Positions 17,090 to 25,940 of a stretch of DNA of 64,000 nucleotides are shown piece after piece. Every line of letters begins with the position of its first letter. The first letter of the stretch is position 1. The notes under the pieces were generated by a model. The model saw only the letters and a program-made list of their open reading frames with translations, searched no databases and was not told where the DNA came from. Source of the DNA: Companilactobacillus heilongjiangensis (GTDB lineage: Bacteria > Bacillota > Bacilli > Lactobacillales > Lactobacillaceae); contig NZ_CP012559.1 of assembly GCF_000831645.3 (NCBI RefSeq), positions 496,001-560,000 on the forward strand, read 5' to 3'. The position numbers and the translations under genes were made by a program.

Positions 17090-17992
17090 TTATTTTGAAC
17101 TAACTGTTCCTTTAGAATCTTTTTGAACCTTCATATTGTGGATACTGATGTAACCCATGTCTTTAACTAATGAGTCTTGAACATCTTTTGAGTTCATGTA
17201 GTCTAGGAACTTAGTTGTAGCACTGTCGGGTTTACCGTTAGTGTACATGTGTTCATATGACCAAATCTTCCACTTGTCTGATTCAACATTTTCGTCAGTT
17301 GGTTTTACGTTATCAATTGAGATTGGTTGAATCTTGTCATTAATGTATGAGAATGCTAGGTAACTTATAGCACCTGGTGTACTTTCAACAATCTTTTGAA
17401 CAGTACCATTTGAGTCTTGTTCTTGAGATTTAACGGCTTCTTCACCTTTAAGAACAGCGGCTTCGAAAGTTGCACGGGTACCACTACCCTTAGCACGGTT
17501 TACGACAGTGATCTTTTCATCCTTGCCGCCAACTTCTTTCCAGTTTGTAATCTTACCTGTAAAGATTTGTTTTACTTGCTCCATCTTAAGGCTCTTAACG
17601 TTAGCATCTTTGTTAACAACTGGTGCCATACCAACAACGGCAACCTTGTGGTCAACTAATTTCTTTGAATCAATACCTTGCTTTTCTTCAGCAAAAATAT
17701 CTGAGTTACCAATTGTAACTGATTTGTCTTGGACTTGGCTCAAACCTGTACCTGAACCGCCACCTTGAACAGTAATGTTAACCTTGCTGTTCTTCTTTTG
17801 GAAGTTAGCAGCTGCTTTTTCAACTAGTGGTTGTAAAGCAGTTGAACCAACGGCAGTGATCTTTCCTGAAGCTTCACTACTTGAACTCTTTGATGAAGTA
17901 GAGCTCTTGCTACTGTTATTTCCACAGCCAGTTAGAACCAACATCAATGCGGCAAAACCCAGCACTAATGAAATAATAGTTTTCTTTTTCAT
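17090..17992 (-). CDS. pstS: phosphate-binding lipoprotein
   Basis: Extracellular phosphate receptor (300 aa). The signal peptide MKKKTIISLVLG leads to the lipobox LTGC with the lipidated Cys at residue 23, then a Ser-rich linker. Phosphate-binding segments of the family are present: AVGSTALQPLVE, GGGSGTGLSQ and NRAKGSGTRATFE. It is the first gene of pstSCAB and starts at an ATG behind AGGGG. Four hexamers with 11-bp spacing (see 18063-18101) lie about 75-110 bp upstream, so phosphate-starvation control is likely. Confidence 0.94.
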   Translation of the reverse strand: MKKKTIISLVLGFAALMLVLTGCGNNSSKSSTSSKSSSSEASGKITAVGSTALQPLVEKAAANFQKKNSKVNITVQGGGSGTGLSQVQDKSVTIGNSDIFAEEKQGIDSKKLVDHKVAVVGMAPVVNKDANVKSLKMEQVKQIFTGKITNWKEVGGKDEKITVVNRAKGSGTRATFEAAVLKGEEAVKSQEQDSNGTVQKIVESTPGAISYLAFSYINDKIQPISIDNVKPTDENVESDKWKIWSYEHMYTNGKPDSATTKFLDYMNSKDVQDSLVKDMGYISIHNMKVQKDSKGTVSSK

Positions 17993-18062
17993 TTCTAAAA
18001 CCCCTATTCAAATTCGAATTAATAAAATCATTTACTGAACACTTATAAAGATAGCGAGGTCG

Positions 18063-18101
18063 TGTATAAATAATGTTTATTTAATGTAAAGTTTTTGTAA
18101 A
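18063..18101 (-). promoter_or_regulatory. tandem PhoP-box-like repeats upstream of pstS
   Basis: Read on the minus strand, TTTACA, TTTACA, TAAACA and TATACA start every 11 bp (plus-strand positions 18096, 18085, 18074, 18063). This is the TT(A/C/T)ACA-N5 architecture of PhoP/PhoB-type boxes. The phn promoter has the same array. Between these boxes and the regulator gene at 18379, I see only a TATAAT at 18249-18254 as a -10 candidate for that gene. Confidence 0.75.
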
Positions 18102-18378
18102 GTTGTGAAAAAAATATACATTTGGTTTGTAGACTGAGAAACGCAGGGGAATTAAGGGACAGCCAATTATTATAAGATTTGTATTTGTATATATTCAAAG
18201 ACAATAGGTGATTTAGTCAATATAAATGACCCACCTTATTTACATTGCTATAATCAAATTGTGATGTGGCTGTAGTTAGTTTTATTTCAAGAAATCTATA
18301 AGCAAGGATGCCTTGAATTTTAATATTGTAATAGTTTCAGCCCTTGCAATATTAAATGACAGGAAGGAAGTAGTGTAC

Positions 18379-19119
18379 ATGCAACCGCTAGTATTGCTCA
18401 GCAATAAGCTACCACTCTTTATTGAAATCAATGGTTATTTTAATAATCAAGGTTGGTTCATTCGTAATATCACTGATCCAAATGAAGTCGAGAAATTAGT
18501 TGAAAAAGAAGATATCGCCGGCTTATTATGGGACTTTTCGACTACTGATTTACAACAGTCGCTAAAGATTCTCAAAAACGTCCGTAGTAAAATATCCGGT
18601 CCGATAATTGTCTTGGCACCGGCTAAAGAAAAAAAGCGAAGATCATTATTTTATAACATCAACATTGACAGCTTCATCACGAAACCTTTTGAATATCCAG
18701 AACTAGTCGCAAAAGTTAAACAGTTATTCTGGGTTTATGACCGGTTTTCCATCACCAAAGATGTACCGAAAAATTCGCGTAAAGAATTTAAAAATGATAC
18801 CGTGAAATTCAATGATATCGTAATTGATTTTAAGCATTATCGCGTGACCCATAATGGCTATGATTTAGGGCTGACACCTAAGGAATTTAGTTTGTTCTGG
18901 TATTTAGTCCAGCATCGGGGCAAAGTCCTCAGTCGAGATCAACTATTAGAAGGTGTCTGGGGCTACGATTCAGCGGGTTCCAGTAGAACGATTGACATCC
19001 ACATCAGTCATTTACGTGACAAATTAGCAGAAAAGTCTAAGTCAACTGACTGTATTAAAACAGTGCGTGGCTTTGGATATGTTTTAGATAATGATTATCC
19101 GTTAGTTTCTGAAAAGTAA
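18379..19119 (+). CDS. OmpR/PhoB-type response regulator with degenerate receiver
   Basis: A DNA-binding regulator of 246 aa. The C-terminal half is a clear OmpR winged helix (LTPKEFSLFWYLVQHRGK, LLEGVWGYD, RTIDIHISHLRDKL, IKTVRGFGYVL). The N-terminal receiver keeps an Asp in LLWDFS and the Lys in SFITKPF, but it lacks the acidic pair that normally binds Mg near the first strand (it reads PLVLLSNKLP). Phosphorylation may therefore be weak or absent. The start is the ATG at 18379, with AGGAAGG upstream. No histidine kinase gene follows; a terminator does. Its divergent position next to pst makes it the best candidate for the regulator reading the 11-bp boxes (inference). Confidence 0.82.
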   Translation: MQPLVLLSNKLPLFIEINGYFNNQGWFIRNITDPNEVEKLVEKEDIAGLLWDFSTTDLQQSLKILKNVRSKISGPIIVLAPAKEKKRRSLFYNINIDSFITKPFEYPELVAKVKQLFWVYDRFSITKDVPKNSRKEFKNDTVKFNDIVIDFKHYRVTHNGYDLGLTPKEFSLFWYLVQHRGKVLSRDQLLEGVWGYDSAGSSRTIDIHISHLRDKLAEKSKSTDCIKTVRGFGYVLDNDYPLVSEK

Positions 19120-19120
19120 A

Positions 19121-19162
19121 AAAGGGACTGTAAATCCGACTCTGGATTTACAGTCCCTTTTT
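19121..19162. terminator. terminator after the response regulator
   Basis: A 14-bp perfect stem, GGGACTGTAAATCC/GGATTTACAGTCCC, with a six-base loop and a T run to the right; A residues on the left allow it to work for the opposite strand too. A related GGACTGTAATC hairpin occurs at 40990. Confidence 0.9.
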
Positions 19163-19221
19163 GGGTTAAGTAGAAAATTGTTGTACATTTACGCTACATA
19201 TTTGACTCAAATTCATTTTTA

Positions 19222-21873
19222 TTATCTTTTAAATTTAAGACGAATTAATTTATCAAATTCAATAACAACTAAGACAATGGCACCAGCAGCGACGGCCATA
19301 CCCCATTCAGTCCAGCCAATTGAACCAGTTGAGAAGATTCCTTGCATAAATGGAACGTAAGTTAGGAATAATTGTAACAGGATCATCAAGCCAACGAATA
19401 CGAATGCTTTCGGATTGGAGAACAGTTCTTTGGAAAGGGCTAACTTCGGTGTTCTGATATTGAATAAGTAGAAAATCTTACCAATAATCAGCGTATTGAC
19501 CATGGTTGTACTAGAGATAACTTCACCGACACCTTGATTATTTAAATAGATGTCGATAATCAGACTGACAGCCGCAATCAGAATTGCCACATAGGTCATT
19601 TGGAAAACATCGTGGAGGTTCATTAGCTTGCTACCAGTCTTTCGAGGAGCTCGGTTCATGATACCGTCTTCGGCTGGCTCGAAAATCAAGGCGAATTGAA
19701 TCGTAATGGCGGAAACCATGTTGATCCAAAGCAATTGAGTCGGTTGTAGTGGGATTTCTTGTTTAGTCAAAATCGCATACGCTACGATCAAACCTTCAGA
19801 AAACGAGATAGGTAAGAGGTAGAGAATACTTTTCTTAATGTTATCGAAAATTCTTCGACCTTCACGAATAGCAGATGACATTGTCGCAAAGTTGTCATCA
19901 GTCAGAATCATGTCGGCTGAATCCTTCGCAACGTCAGTACCCTTGATACCCATGGCAACACCAATATCGGCACGTTTTAAGGCTGGGGCATCATTGACAC
20001 CATCACCAGTCATGGCTGTAACTTTGTTATTCTCTTGTAAAGCTTTGATGATTTCTAACTTGTTGCTTGGAGTAGTACGGGCGAAAACTTGGTTCTTGTC
20101 AGCAGCTTCGATTCGTTCGTCGTCAGAAAGTTTGTCCCATTCAGGACCAGTAATGGCGTGAATTTCAGCGGCTAAGCCCAATTTTTCACCGATAGATTTA
20201 GCGGTAACTGCGTTATCACCAGTGATCATTTTAACTTCAACACCAGCGCCACGCATGACTTTCAATGATTCGATGACTTCTTCACGAGGTGGGTCGATGA
20301 TGGCAACTAAGCCTAAGAAGTTTAAGCCGTCGACAATCATTTCGTGTGTTACTTCGTCGGCATCACTCGGAGCTTCTTCATAACCGACCGCGATAACACG
20401 TTTACCCTCGGCTGAGAATTGTAAAACTTTTTGCAACCAATAATCGTAATTAAAGTTGGCGTCTTGTTTCTGAGCCATTTCCAATAATTTATCAGGTGAA
20501 CCCTTCACAAATAGAAAACGTTTCTTGTCAGAGCCTTGGACGATTTTACCCATATAACGATAGTCAGAATCGAAAGGCAAGATGTCGACTTCTTGATAAG
20601 GATTATCTTGTTCGTAAGGGAAAACCTTGTGATAGAGGGTTAAAAAGGCACCGTCAGTTGGCTCACCATTTATTTCCCACTGATTATTTTCATGGACTAG
20701 GGTAGTATCGTTAGCTTGATAACCAGCTTCTAAAAATAGTTTCAAACGTTCAGATACTTCAATTGGCTGACTATTTTGAACGATTTCACCAGTTGGTTCA
20801 TAACCAGTTCCAGTAACTTGATACTCTTGATCATCAATCAAAATATCGGTAACGGTCATTTCGTTCTTAGTTAAGGTACCAGTTTTGTCAGTCGCCACAA
20901 CGTCAACCGAGCCCAATGTTTCAACAGCGGGTAAGGTTTTAACAATTGTGTGCTGACGTTTAGCCATATCACTAACACCTTTGGCTAAAATAACTGAAGT
21001 TGTCGCAGGCATACCTTCAGGGATAGCACCAACCATCATCGCAACGACGGCTAGGGAAAGCACTGGTAATGAATAAGTGTCAAAGATTAAACCAATAATG
21101 AAGATAACGACCGATGCGGCCACGATAAAGTAGGAAACGTTAGTACCTAGGCTATCGATAATTTGCATTAAAGGTGTTTTACGTTGTTTAACGGAGCTCA
21201 CTTCGTCGGAAATTTTACCAATTTCGGTATCTTTAGCAGTCGCAACGACCAATCCGCTACCACTACCATTTGTTACAGCAGTTGATGCGAAAGCCATATT
21301 CTTTTGTTCAGCTAAAGGCACATCGTTTTCCAAAGCGTCCGAAATTTTAGCAACTGAGTTGGATTCACCAGTCAAAGCTGACTCTTGGATACGTAAGTTA
21401 TCGGAGTCAATAATTCTCAAGTCGGCAGGCACGTTGTCCCCAGCTTCTAAGAAGACCGTATCACCGACAACTAAATCTTCGGCAGGGATGTCAGTCCGCT
21501 TACCATCACGATAGACGGTTGCCTCAATCGAGAGCATCTGCTTAATTTTATCCAGCGCATCAGAGGCGTTCGATTCTTGATAGTAACCAATGATGGCGTT
21601 GATAATAACCACTAAGAAAATAATGATTGAGTCGGAATAGTGACCCATCAATAAAGTGATCAATGTAGCGGCGATTAAGACGTAGATAACCATATTGTTG
21701 AATTGGCGGAAAAAGATTTTCCATTTCGGCGTCTTATGAGCCTCTAATTTGTTAGGACCATTTTCACTCAAACGTTTTTGAGCTTCTTTAGTAGAAAGTC
21801 CTTCTTTAAAATCATTTGTATTATATGTTTCTTTTAATTTCTTAAATCCTATCTGATAGGGTTTAGGTTTCAA
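19222..21873 (-). CDS. P2-type cation-transporting ATPase
   Basis: A large P-type ATPase (883 aa from a TTG at 21873; 888 from an ATG at 21888). I favour the TTG because AGGAG lies 7 bases before it, while the ATG has no ribosome site. Landmarks: actuator LTGES, phosphorylated Asp in DKTGTLT, nucleotide-binding KGSPDKLL, hinge TGDGVNDAPALKRAD, and about ten membrane helices. Helix 4 has the PEGMP of Ca-ATPase-like enzymes. Helix 6 reads WINMVSAITIQFALIFEP and lacks the Asp that SERCA-type pumps use for calcium, so the ion is uncertain (Ca, Mn or another). It has a sigma-A promoter at 22288-22316, with repeat R2 inside the predicted 5' UTR. Confidence 0.88.
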   Translation of the reverse strand: MKPKPYQIGFKKLKETYNTNDFKEGLSTKEAQKRLSENGPNKLEAHKTPKWKIFFRQFNNMVIYVLIAATLITLLMGHYSDSIIIFLVVIINAIIGYYQESNASDALDKIKQMLSIEATVYRDGKRTDIPAEDLVVGDTVFLEAGDNVPADLRIIDSDNLRIQESALTGESNSVAKISDALENDVPLAEQKNMAFASTAVTNGSGSGLVVATAKDTEIGKISDEVSSVKQRKTPLMQIIDSLGTNVSYFIVAASVVIFIIGLIFDTYSLPVLSLAVVAMMVGAIPEGMPATTSVILAKGVSDMAKRQHTIVKTLPAVETLGSVDVVATDKTGTLTKNEMTVTDILIDDQEYQVTGTGYEPTGEIVQNSQPIEVSERLKLFLEAGYQANDTTLVHENNQWEINGEPTDGAFLTLYHKVFPYEQDNPYQEVDILPFDSDYRYMGKIVQGSDKKRFLFVKGSPDKLLEMAQKQDANFNYDYWLQKVLQFSAEGKRVIAVGYEEAPSDADEVTHEMIVDGLNFLGLVAIIDPPREEVIESLKVMRGAGVEVKMITGDNAVTAKSIGEKLGLAAEIHAITGPEWDKLSDDERIEAADKNQVFARTTPSNKLEIIKALQENNKVTAMTGDGVNDAPALKRADIGVAMGIKGTDVAKDSADMILTDDNFATMSSAIREGRRIFDNIKKSILYLLPISFSEGLIVAYAILTKQEIPLQPTQLLWINMVSAITIQFALIFEPAEDGIMNRAPRKTGSKLMNLHDVFQMTYVAILIAAVSLIIDIYLNNQGVGEVISSTTMVNTLIIGKIFYLFNIRTPKLALSKELFSNPKAFVFVGLMILLQLFLTYVPFMQGIFSTGSIGWTEWGMAVAAGAIVLVVIEFDKLIRLKFKR

Positions 21874-21907
21874 TTGGTATCTCCTCATTCGTTTAAATTA
21901 GATGGTC

Positions 21908-22098
21908 TGGGTGGCTCCGGTTTCGAGGAGATAAAGTCTGCTGTGGGACCGGCTCGAGCCAGAGTGCGGTCTCGACCCTCGATTTTGAGCTTTGCAAAGA
22001 CCGCAAATCTCAAAATACGTCCTGTGGTGTAAGAACGACTTCGTCGTCCTAACGCCACTGCTACTGCTGACTTTATCTCCTCGAAACCTCCGGCTGCT
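21908..22098 (-). repeat. R2: cloverleaf-like structured repeat in the ATPase leader
   Basis: The arms GGTTTCGAGGAGATAAAGTC and GACTTTATCTCCTCGAAACC are a perfect 20-bp pair, unrelated in sequence to the type A arms. The core has P4 (CTCGAGCC...GGTCTCGA), P3 (TTTTGAG...CTCAAAA) and P2 (GGTGTAAGAACGAC/GTCGTCCTAACGCC). The GCC end faces the ATPase gene 35 bp away. It lies between the ATPase promoter and its start codon, so it should be transcribed as part of the leader. Confidence 0.85.
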
Positions 22099-22287
22099 GT
22101 ATTACTAAAGTTATTATTGCTTTTAACTAGCGTAACAATAACTACCTCAACCATAGATTTTTAGATTTAAAAAAAGCGCATTGCTAATTGAAGTAATGTG
22201 CCGCCGTCTAATGTCTAATTCGATGTAAGAAATATATAAGTTTCGTTTTCAGTTAAAATTTTACTCCTTAGGTTCTGTGTAGATATA

Positions 22288-22316
22288 AATATATCAGATT
22301 GTATACATTATGTCAA
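22288..22316 (-). promoter_or_regulatory. sigma-A promoter for the P-type ATPase gene
   Basis: On the minus strand, TTGACA (22316-22311), a 17-bp spacer and TATATT (22293-22288) form a near-consensus promoter. The leader of roughly 400 nt contains a hairpin ending in seven T (near 22175) and then the whole of R2. Confidence 0.75.
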
Positions 22317-22400
22317 TGTTAGAGAAATGATTAGTTTCTTCTAATAATAGTAGCTGTGTGGAATATACCAATATTAAAGTAATCTAGTCCAATTAGGTAT

Positions 22401-22414
22401 TGAAAACGTTTAAC
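22401..22414. promoter_or_regulatory. cre-like site upstream of the PTS EIICBA gene
   Basis: TGAAAACGTTTAAC agrees with the CcpA operator consensus except at the last two positions. It lies upstream of a TATAAT at 22457-22462, a plausible -10 element of the PTS gene. Confidence 0.5.
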
Positions 22415-22524
22415 CACTTTACATGATACATAAATCATAATAAAACTATTGCCATGTATAATGTATACCAGTATGATTGGGTTCGTTAGAAAAATATTTT
22501 AATTTTGGGGAGGAAAATAGGAAA

Positions 22525-24504
22525 ATGAAAACCTATCTTCAAAGAATGGGCCGATCTCTTCAATTGCCAGTTGCCGTTTTACCAGCTGCTGCGCTATTAG
22601 AGGGTATTGGACACTGGCTACCGCAAAACTGGGGCTTTTCACAGTTCTTGCAAGTCGGAGGAAGTGCTATCCTCAGTCAGTTAGCTTTATTATTCGCCGT
22701 GGGCTTGTCAATTGGGATGACAAAGGTGAAAGATGGAGCGGCTGCTATGGCTGGTGTTGTAGCATATATCGTACCAACTTATGTTTTAGCACCTAATCAA
22801 GTGGCGTTGTTAAAAGGTATCAAAGTGGGACAAGTTGATCCTGCCTTTAATGCAATTGCCGGAAATGTTTTTATTGGTATCGTTGCTGGCTTAATTGCGG
22901 CTGCTTTATTCGACCGTTTCCATGAGACCAAACTACCAATGGCTTTATCATTCTTTAGTGGTAAACGACTCGTACCAATTATGGCTACACTCGCAATGCT
23001 ACTAGTTTCAGTTATTTTGTTATTTATCTGGCCCGTATTATACGGAGCTTTAATTACTTTTGGTAAATTTATCGTAAATCTAGGTTGGGTCGGTGCTGGA
23101 CTCTTCGGATTCTTCAACCGTCTTTTGATTCCAACTGGATTGCATCAAGCTTTGAACCAAGTCTTTGAGTTTAATATTGCTGGTATCAACGATATTGGTA
23201 ATTTCTGGGCTAACAAAGGTACTAAGGGTGTAACTGGAATGTACTTAGCTGGTTATTTCCCTGTCATGATGTTCGGACTTCCTGCTGGAGCCTTGGCAAT
23301 TTACAAAAATGCTTTGCCAGAACACAAGAAGACTACTGCCGGTTTGATGATGGCTGGAGCCTTTGCTTCATTCTTTACCGGAGTTACGGAACCATTGGAA
23401 TTCTCATTCATGTTCGTTGCCTGGCCACTTTATGTTATCCACGCAATTTTCACTGGATTGTCGATGGCTTTTGCAGCATTCATGCACTGGACAGCTGGAT
23501 TCACATTTAGTGCTGGATTGGTTGATTATATTTTGAGTTTCCACATGCCAATTGCTAATAAACCTTACATGTTATTAGTTCAAGGCTTAGTAATGGCAGT
23601 TATTTATTACTTTGGTTTCGACTTTGCCATTAAGAAATTCAATTTAATGACACCTGGTCGTGAACCTGTTGAAGCAAATGCGGTACCAGTTGAAGAAGTT
23701 TCAACATCTAAGACTGATGACAAATATATGGTTATGGCTAAAAAAGTTTATGCTGGAATCGGTGGTCACGATAATATTAGTGTGATCGATAATTGTACAA
23801 CTCGTTTGCGTTTGCAATTGAAGGATACTGGTAAAATTAACAAGTCTCAAATCATGAGCGCTGGTGTTGCCGGTGTTAATGTTTTGGATAAAGTTAATAT
23901 TCACATTGTTGTCGGAACGGAAGTGCAATTTGTGGCTGATGCCTTGAAGAAACTTTTCGATGAAAACGTGGCAATAACAGCTTCTGACGCTCCGGTTGAA
24001 CAGCCAAAGAAGGCTGAACCAGTCATTGACGTTAAGTCTGGCGAAACAGATACCTTCTATAGTATTGCAAATGGGTTAGTTGAAGATATTGAAAAAGTAT
24101 CAGATCCAACCTTTGCTCAAAAGATGTTAGGTGACGGATATGCAGTTGTGCCAACAGATGGCAAGATTACTGCACCGGTTGATGGAACTATTTCAACAAT
24201 TTTCCCAACCAAACATGCTTTAGGTATTAAGACTGCCAATGGTTTGGAAGTCTTGGTACATATGGGTATCGATACCGTTCAATTAAAAGGCGAACCATTT
24301 GATCTCAAGGTTAAAGAAGGCCAAGAGGTTAAACATGGTGACCAATTAGCTCAAGTTGATTTGGATAAAATCAAACAAGCTGGTAAGAAAACTGACATGA
24401 TGGTTATTATCACCAATATGCCAAGTGTTTCCTATATGAAATACAATGTTTTGGATAGGGATTCTAAGTTGGATACCGAAGTTGTTAAAGTAACTACTAA
24501 GTAA
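22525..24504 (+). CDS. PTS glucose/N-acetylglucosamine-family EIICBA
   Basis: A fused sugar permease-kinase (659 aa) that takes up a hexose or N-acetylhexosamine while phosphorylating it. Order: EIIC membrane domain (residues 1-380, opening LQRMGRSLQLPVAVLPAAA), EIIB with the phospho-Cys in DNCTTRLRLQL (near residue 430), then EIIA with the phospho-His in VLVHMGIDTVQL (near 595). The start is the ATG at 22525 behind GGGGAGG; an upstream in-frame TTG lacks a site. The sequence is between PtsG and NagE types, so glucose or N-acetylglucosamine are both possible. R3 begins 64 bp after the stop, and the first clear terminator is only at 24903. Confidence 0.88.
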   Translation: MKTYLQRMGRSLQLPVAVLPAAALLEGIGHWLPQNWGFSQFLQVGGSAILSQLALLFAVGLSIGMTKVKDGAAAMAGVVAYIVPTYVLAPNQVALLKGIKVGQVDPAFNAIAGNVFIGIVAGLIAAALFDRFHETKLPMALSFFSGKRLVPIMATLAMLLVSVILLFIWPVLYGALITFGKFIVNLGWVGAGLFGFFNRLLIPTGLHQALNQVFEFNIAGINDIGNFWANKGTKGVTGMYLAGYFPVMMFGLPAGALAIYKNALPEHKKTTAGLMMAGAFASFFTGVTEPLEFSFMFVAWPLYVIHAIFTGLSMAFAAFMHWTAGFTFSAGLVDYILSFHMPIANKPYMLLVQGLVMAVIYYFGFDFAIKKFNLMTPGREPVEANAVPVEEVSTSKTDDKYMVMAKKVYAGIGGHDNISVIDNCTTRLRLQLKDTGKINKSQIMSAGVAGVNVLDKVNIHIVVGTEVQFVADALKKLFDENVAITASDAPVEQPKKAEPVIDVKSGETDTFYSIANGLVEDIEKVSDPTFAQKMLGDGYAVVPTDGKITAPVDGTISTIFPTKHALGIKTANGLEVLVHMGIDTVQLKGEPFDLKVKEGQEVKHGDQLAQVDLDKIKQAGKKTDMMVIITNMPSVSYMKYNVLDRDSKLDTEVVKVTTK

Positions 24505-24567
24505 AATTATTTGTATCACCCTTCATAAGTTAATTAAAAATATAGATAGTATATGGTGCTAGTTAAA

Positions 24568-24768
24568 TATGCCGTCTACAGAGCTGGAAAATATTCTCAA
24601 GCTGTGCGGAACGACCCGAGCCAAAGTGCGGTCTCGGGCCTCGGTTTGAAGCCTTGACACAGTTCGTCAAGTCTCCAAACACGTCCGGTGGTATAAGTAC
24701 GGGAGATTCCTCCCGTACTTATACCACTACCACGGCACACAAATATTTCCCAGCTCTTCCGACTAGTT
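24568..24768 (-). repeat. R3: cloverleaf-like structured repeat, arm type A
   Basis: Arms AGAGCTGG-AAATATT and AATATTTCCCAGCTCT pair along about 15 bp with one bulge. P4 is extended (CCCGAG...CTCGGG), a compensated change from other copies. P3 is CTTGAC...GTCAAG and P2 has a GTACGGGAG/CTCCCGTAC tip, the longest in the window. TAGTTAA occurs directly at both outer ends. The TATGCCG end faces the PTS gene. Confidence 0.85.
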
Positions 24769-24902
24769 AATCATTATTAATTGAATGTTCAAATGACCTT
24801 TTTATTCATTTTGTATCCAGTTCATTTTGAATATTGAAATATAATTGGGACGAATATTTAAAATAGATTATTAACTAACATCATGAGTTAAATATAATAT
24901 AG

Positions 24903-24944
24903 ATAAGGTGTACTGGAAGTTTTTCCGGTGCACCTTATTTTTGT
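24903..24944 (+). terminator. terminator downstream of R3
   Basis: Stem AAGGTGTACTGGAA/TTCCGGTGCACCTT followed by ATTTTTG. It probably ends transcripts from the PTS gene that run through R3. Confidence 0.75.
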
Positions 24945-25060
24945 TTGGTAAATAAAATAATTATATTGGATAATTTGAGAGTATAAATGTCCCACTAATC
25001 CTAGTATAAAGGCATTTGTAACTGTAACAATCTAGCTAAAGCCTCCGTAATAACTATTGA

Positions 25061-25074
25061 CTAAAACGTTTACA
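25061..25074. promoter_or_regulatory. cre-like site upstream of the DUF4867-type gene
   Basis: CTAAAACGTTTACA matches 12 of 14 positions of the CcpA operator consensus, 50 bp before the start codon. Confidence 0.55.
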
Positions 25075-25123
25075 ACTGTTAGATTGTGTTTGAAATAAAC
25101 ATTAGCAAACATGGGGGAACAGC

Positions 25124-25804
25124 ATGAGTTCATTAGAAGAATTTCAAAAATTAAATCCAGAATATAAGATCCTCTCAATTGATGATCCAGATTTTAAAAA
25201 GTACGGTAAAGTTTATACAAACTACGACATCAGTGAAGTAACTGATTATATGGATAAGAACGTTAAGATTTCTAGTCCTGCTAATTTCTACACACCAACT
25301 AACAAGGGTCTCGAAGCAATTCCAGTTATCCAAGAAATGGGTAAGGATATCTATGCTAATATGCCAATTGAAGCTGGCGAATGTACTGGTCAATCAACTA
25401 ACTTTTCAGCTATCGAATATCACCAAGGTAGCGAAACTAATATTATGTTGACTGATGTCATCATGGTCTTGGGTCAACGTTCAACACTTGATACTAAAGG
25501 TTCATACAGTCCTGCTGATGATGGTCAAACATTTTTCGTCCCAGCCGGTACAGTTGTTGAATTCTACAGTTCAACTTTGCACTATGCACCAATCAAGGTT
25601 CATGATTCAGGATTCTCAATCATCGTTATGTTGATTAAGGGTTCAAACGAAGAGTTGCCTGCAGGTTTCAAGAGTACAAACAAACGTATCGTTAAGCAAA
25701 ACAAGTTCCAATTAGTTGATCCTAGTCGTAAAGATAAGATTGCTATCGGAGTTCAAGTTGGTTTGACTGGTAAGATGATTGAAATGAAGCCACTAGCTAA
25801 ATAA
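25124..25804 (+). CDS. DUF4867-type cupin-like protein
   Basis: A cytosolic protein of 226 aa resembling the DUF4867 family, whose members occur near sugar-utilisation genes in Firmicutes. The central part is rich in beta strands with a cupin-like pattern (DDGQTFFVPAGTVVEFYSS, then LHYAPIKVHDSGF with two His). No signal peptide or membrane helix is seen. The ATG has GGGGGAAC upstream, and a cre-like operator precedes it, which suggests carbon control. It is monocistronic between two terminators. No enzymatic role is established for the family as far as I know, and the family assignment is from memory of sequence style. Confidence 0.7.
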   Translation: MSSLEEFQKLNPEYKILSIDDPDFKKYGKVYTNYDISEVTDYMDKNVKISSPANFYTPTNKGLEAIPVIQEMGKDIYANMPIEAGECTGQSTNFSAIEYHQGSETNIMLTDVIMVLGQRSTLDTKGSYSPADDGQTFFVPAGTVVEFYSSTLHYAPIKVHDSGFSIIVMLIKGSNEELPAGFKSTNKRIVKQNKFQLVDPSRKDKIAIGVQVGLTGKMIEMKPLAK

Positions 25805-25810
25805 TTAGTA

Positions 25811-25846
25811 TGGAAGATTCTCGCTAATGAGGATCTTCTTTTTTTA
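25811..25846 (+). terminator. terminator of the DUF4867-type gene
   Basis: Stem GAAGATTCTC/GAGGATCTTC with a short loop, then seven T. Confidence 0.85.
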
Positions 25847-25940
25847 TAGTTAATGAATCCAAGTGGAAGTTTTAAATATAATAGCTTAAGTAATAATTTT
25901 CCATTTATTTATAATTTAGGGTGTTAGAAAATAAATATAT

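Noticed and set aside
22100-22290. yybP-ykoY manganese riboswitch before the P-type ATPase.
   Set aside because: Only a short GGAGTA-like word agrees; the paired loop motifs of the family were not found by eye.
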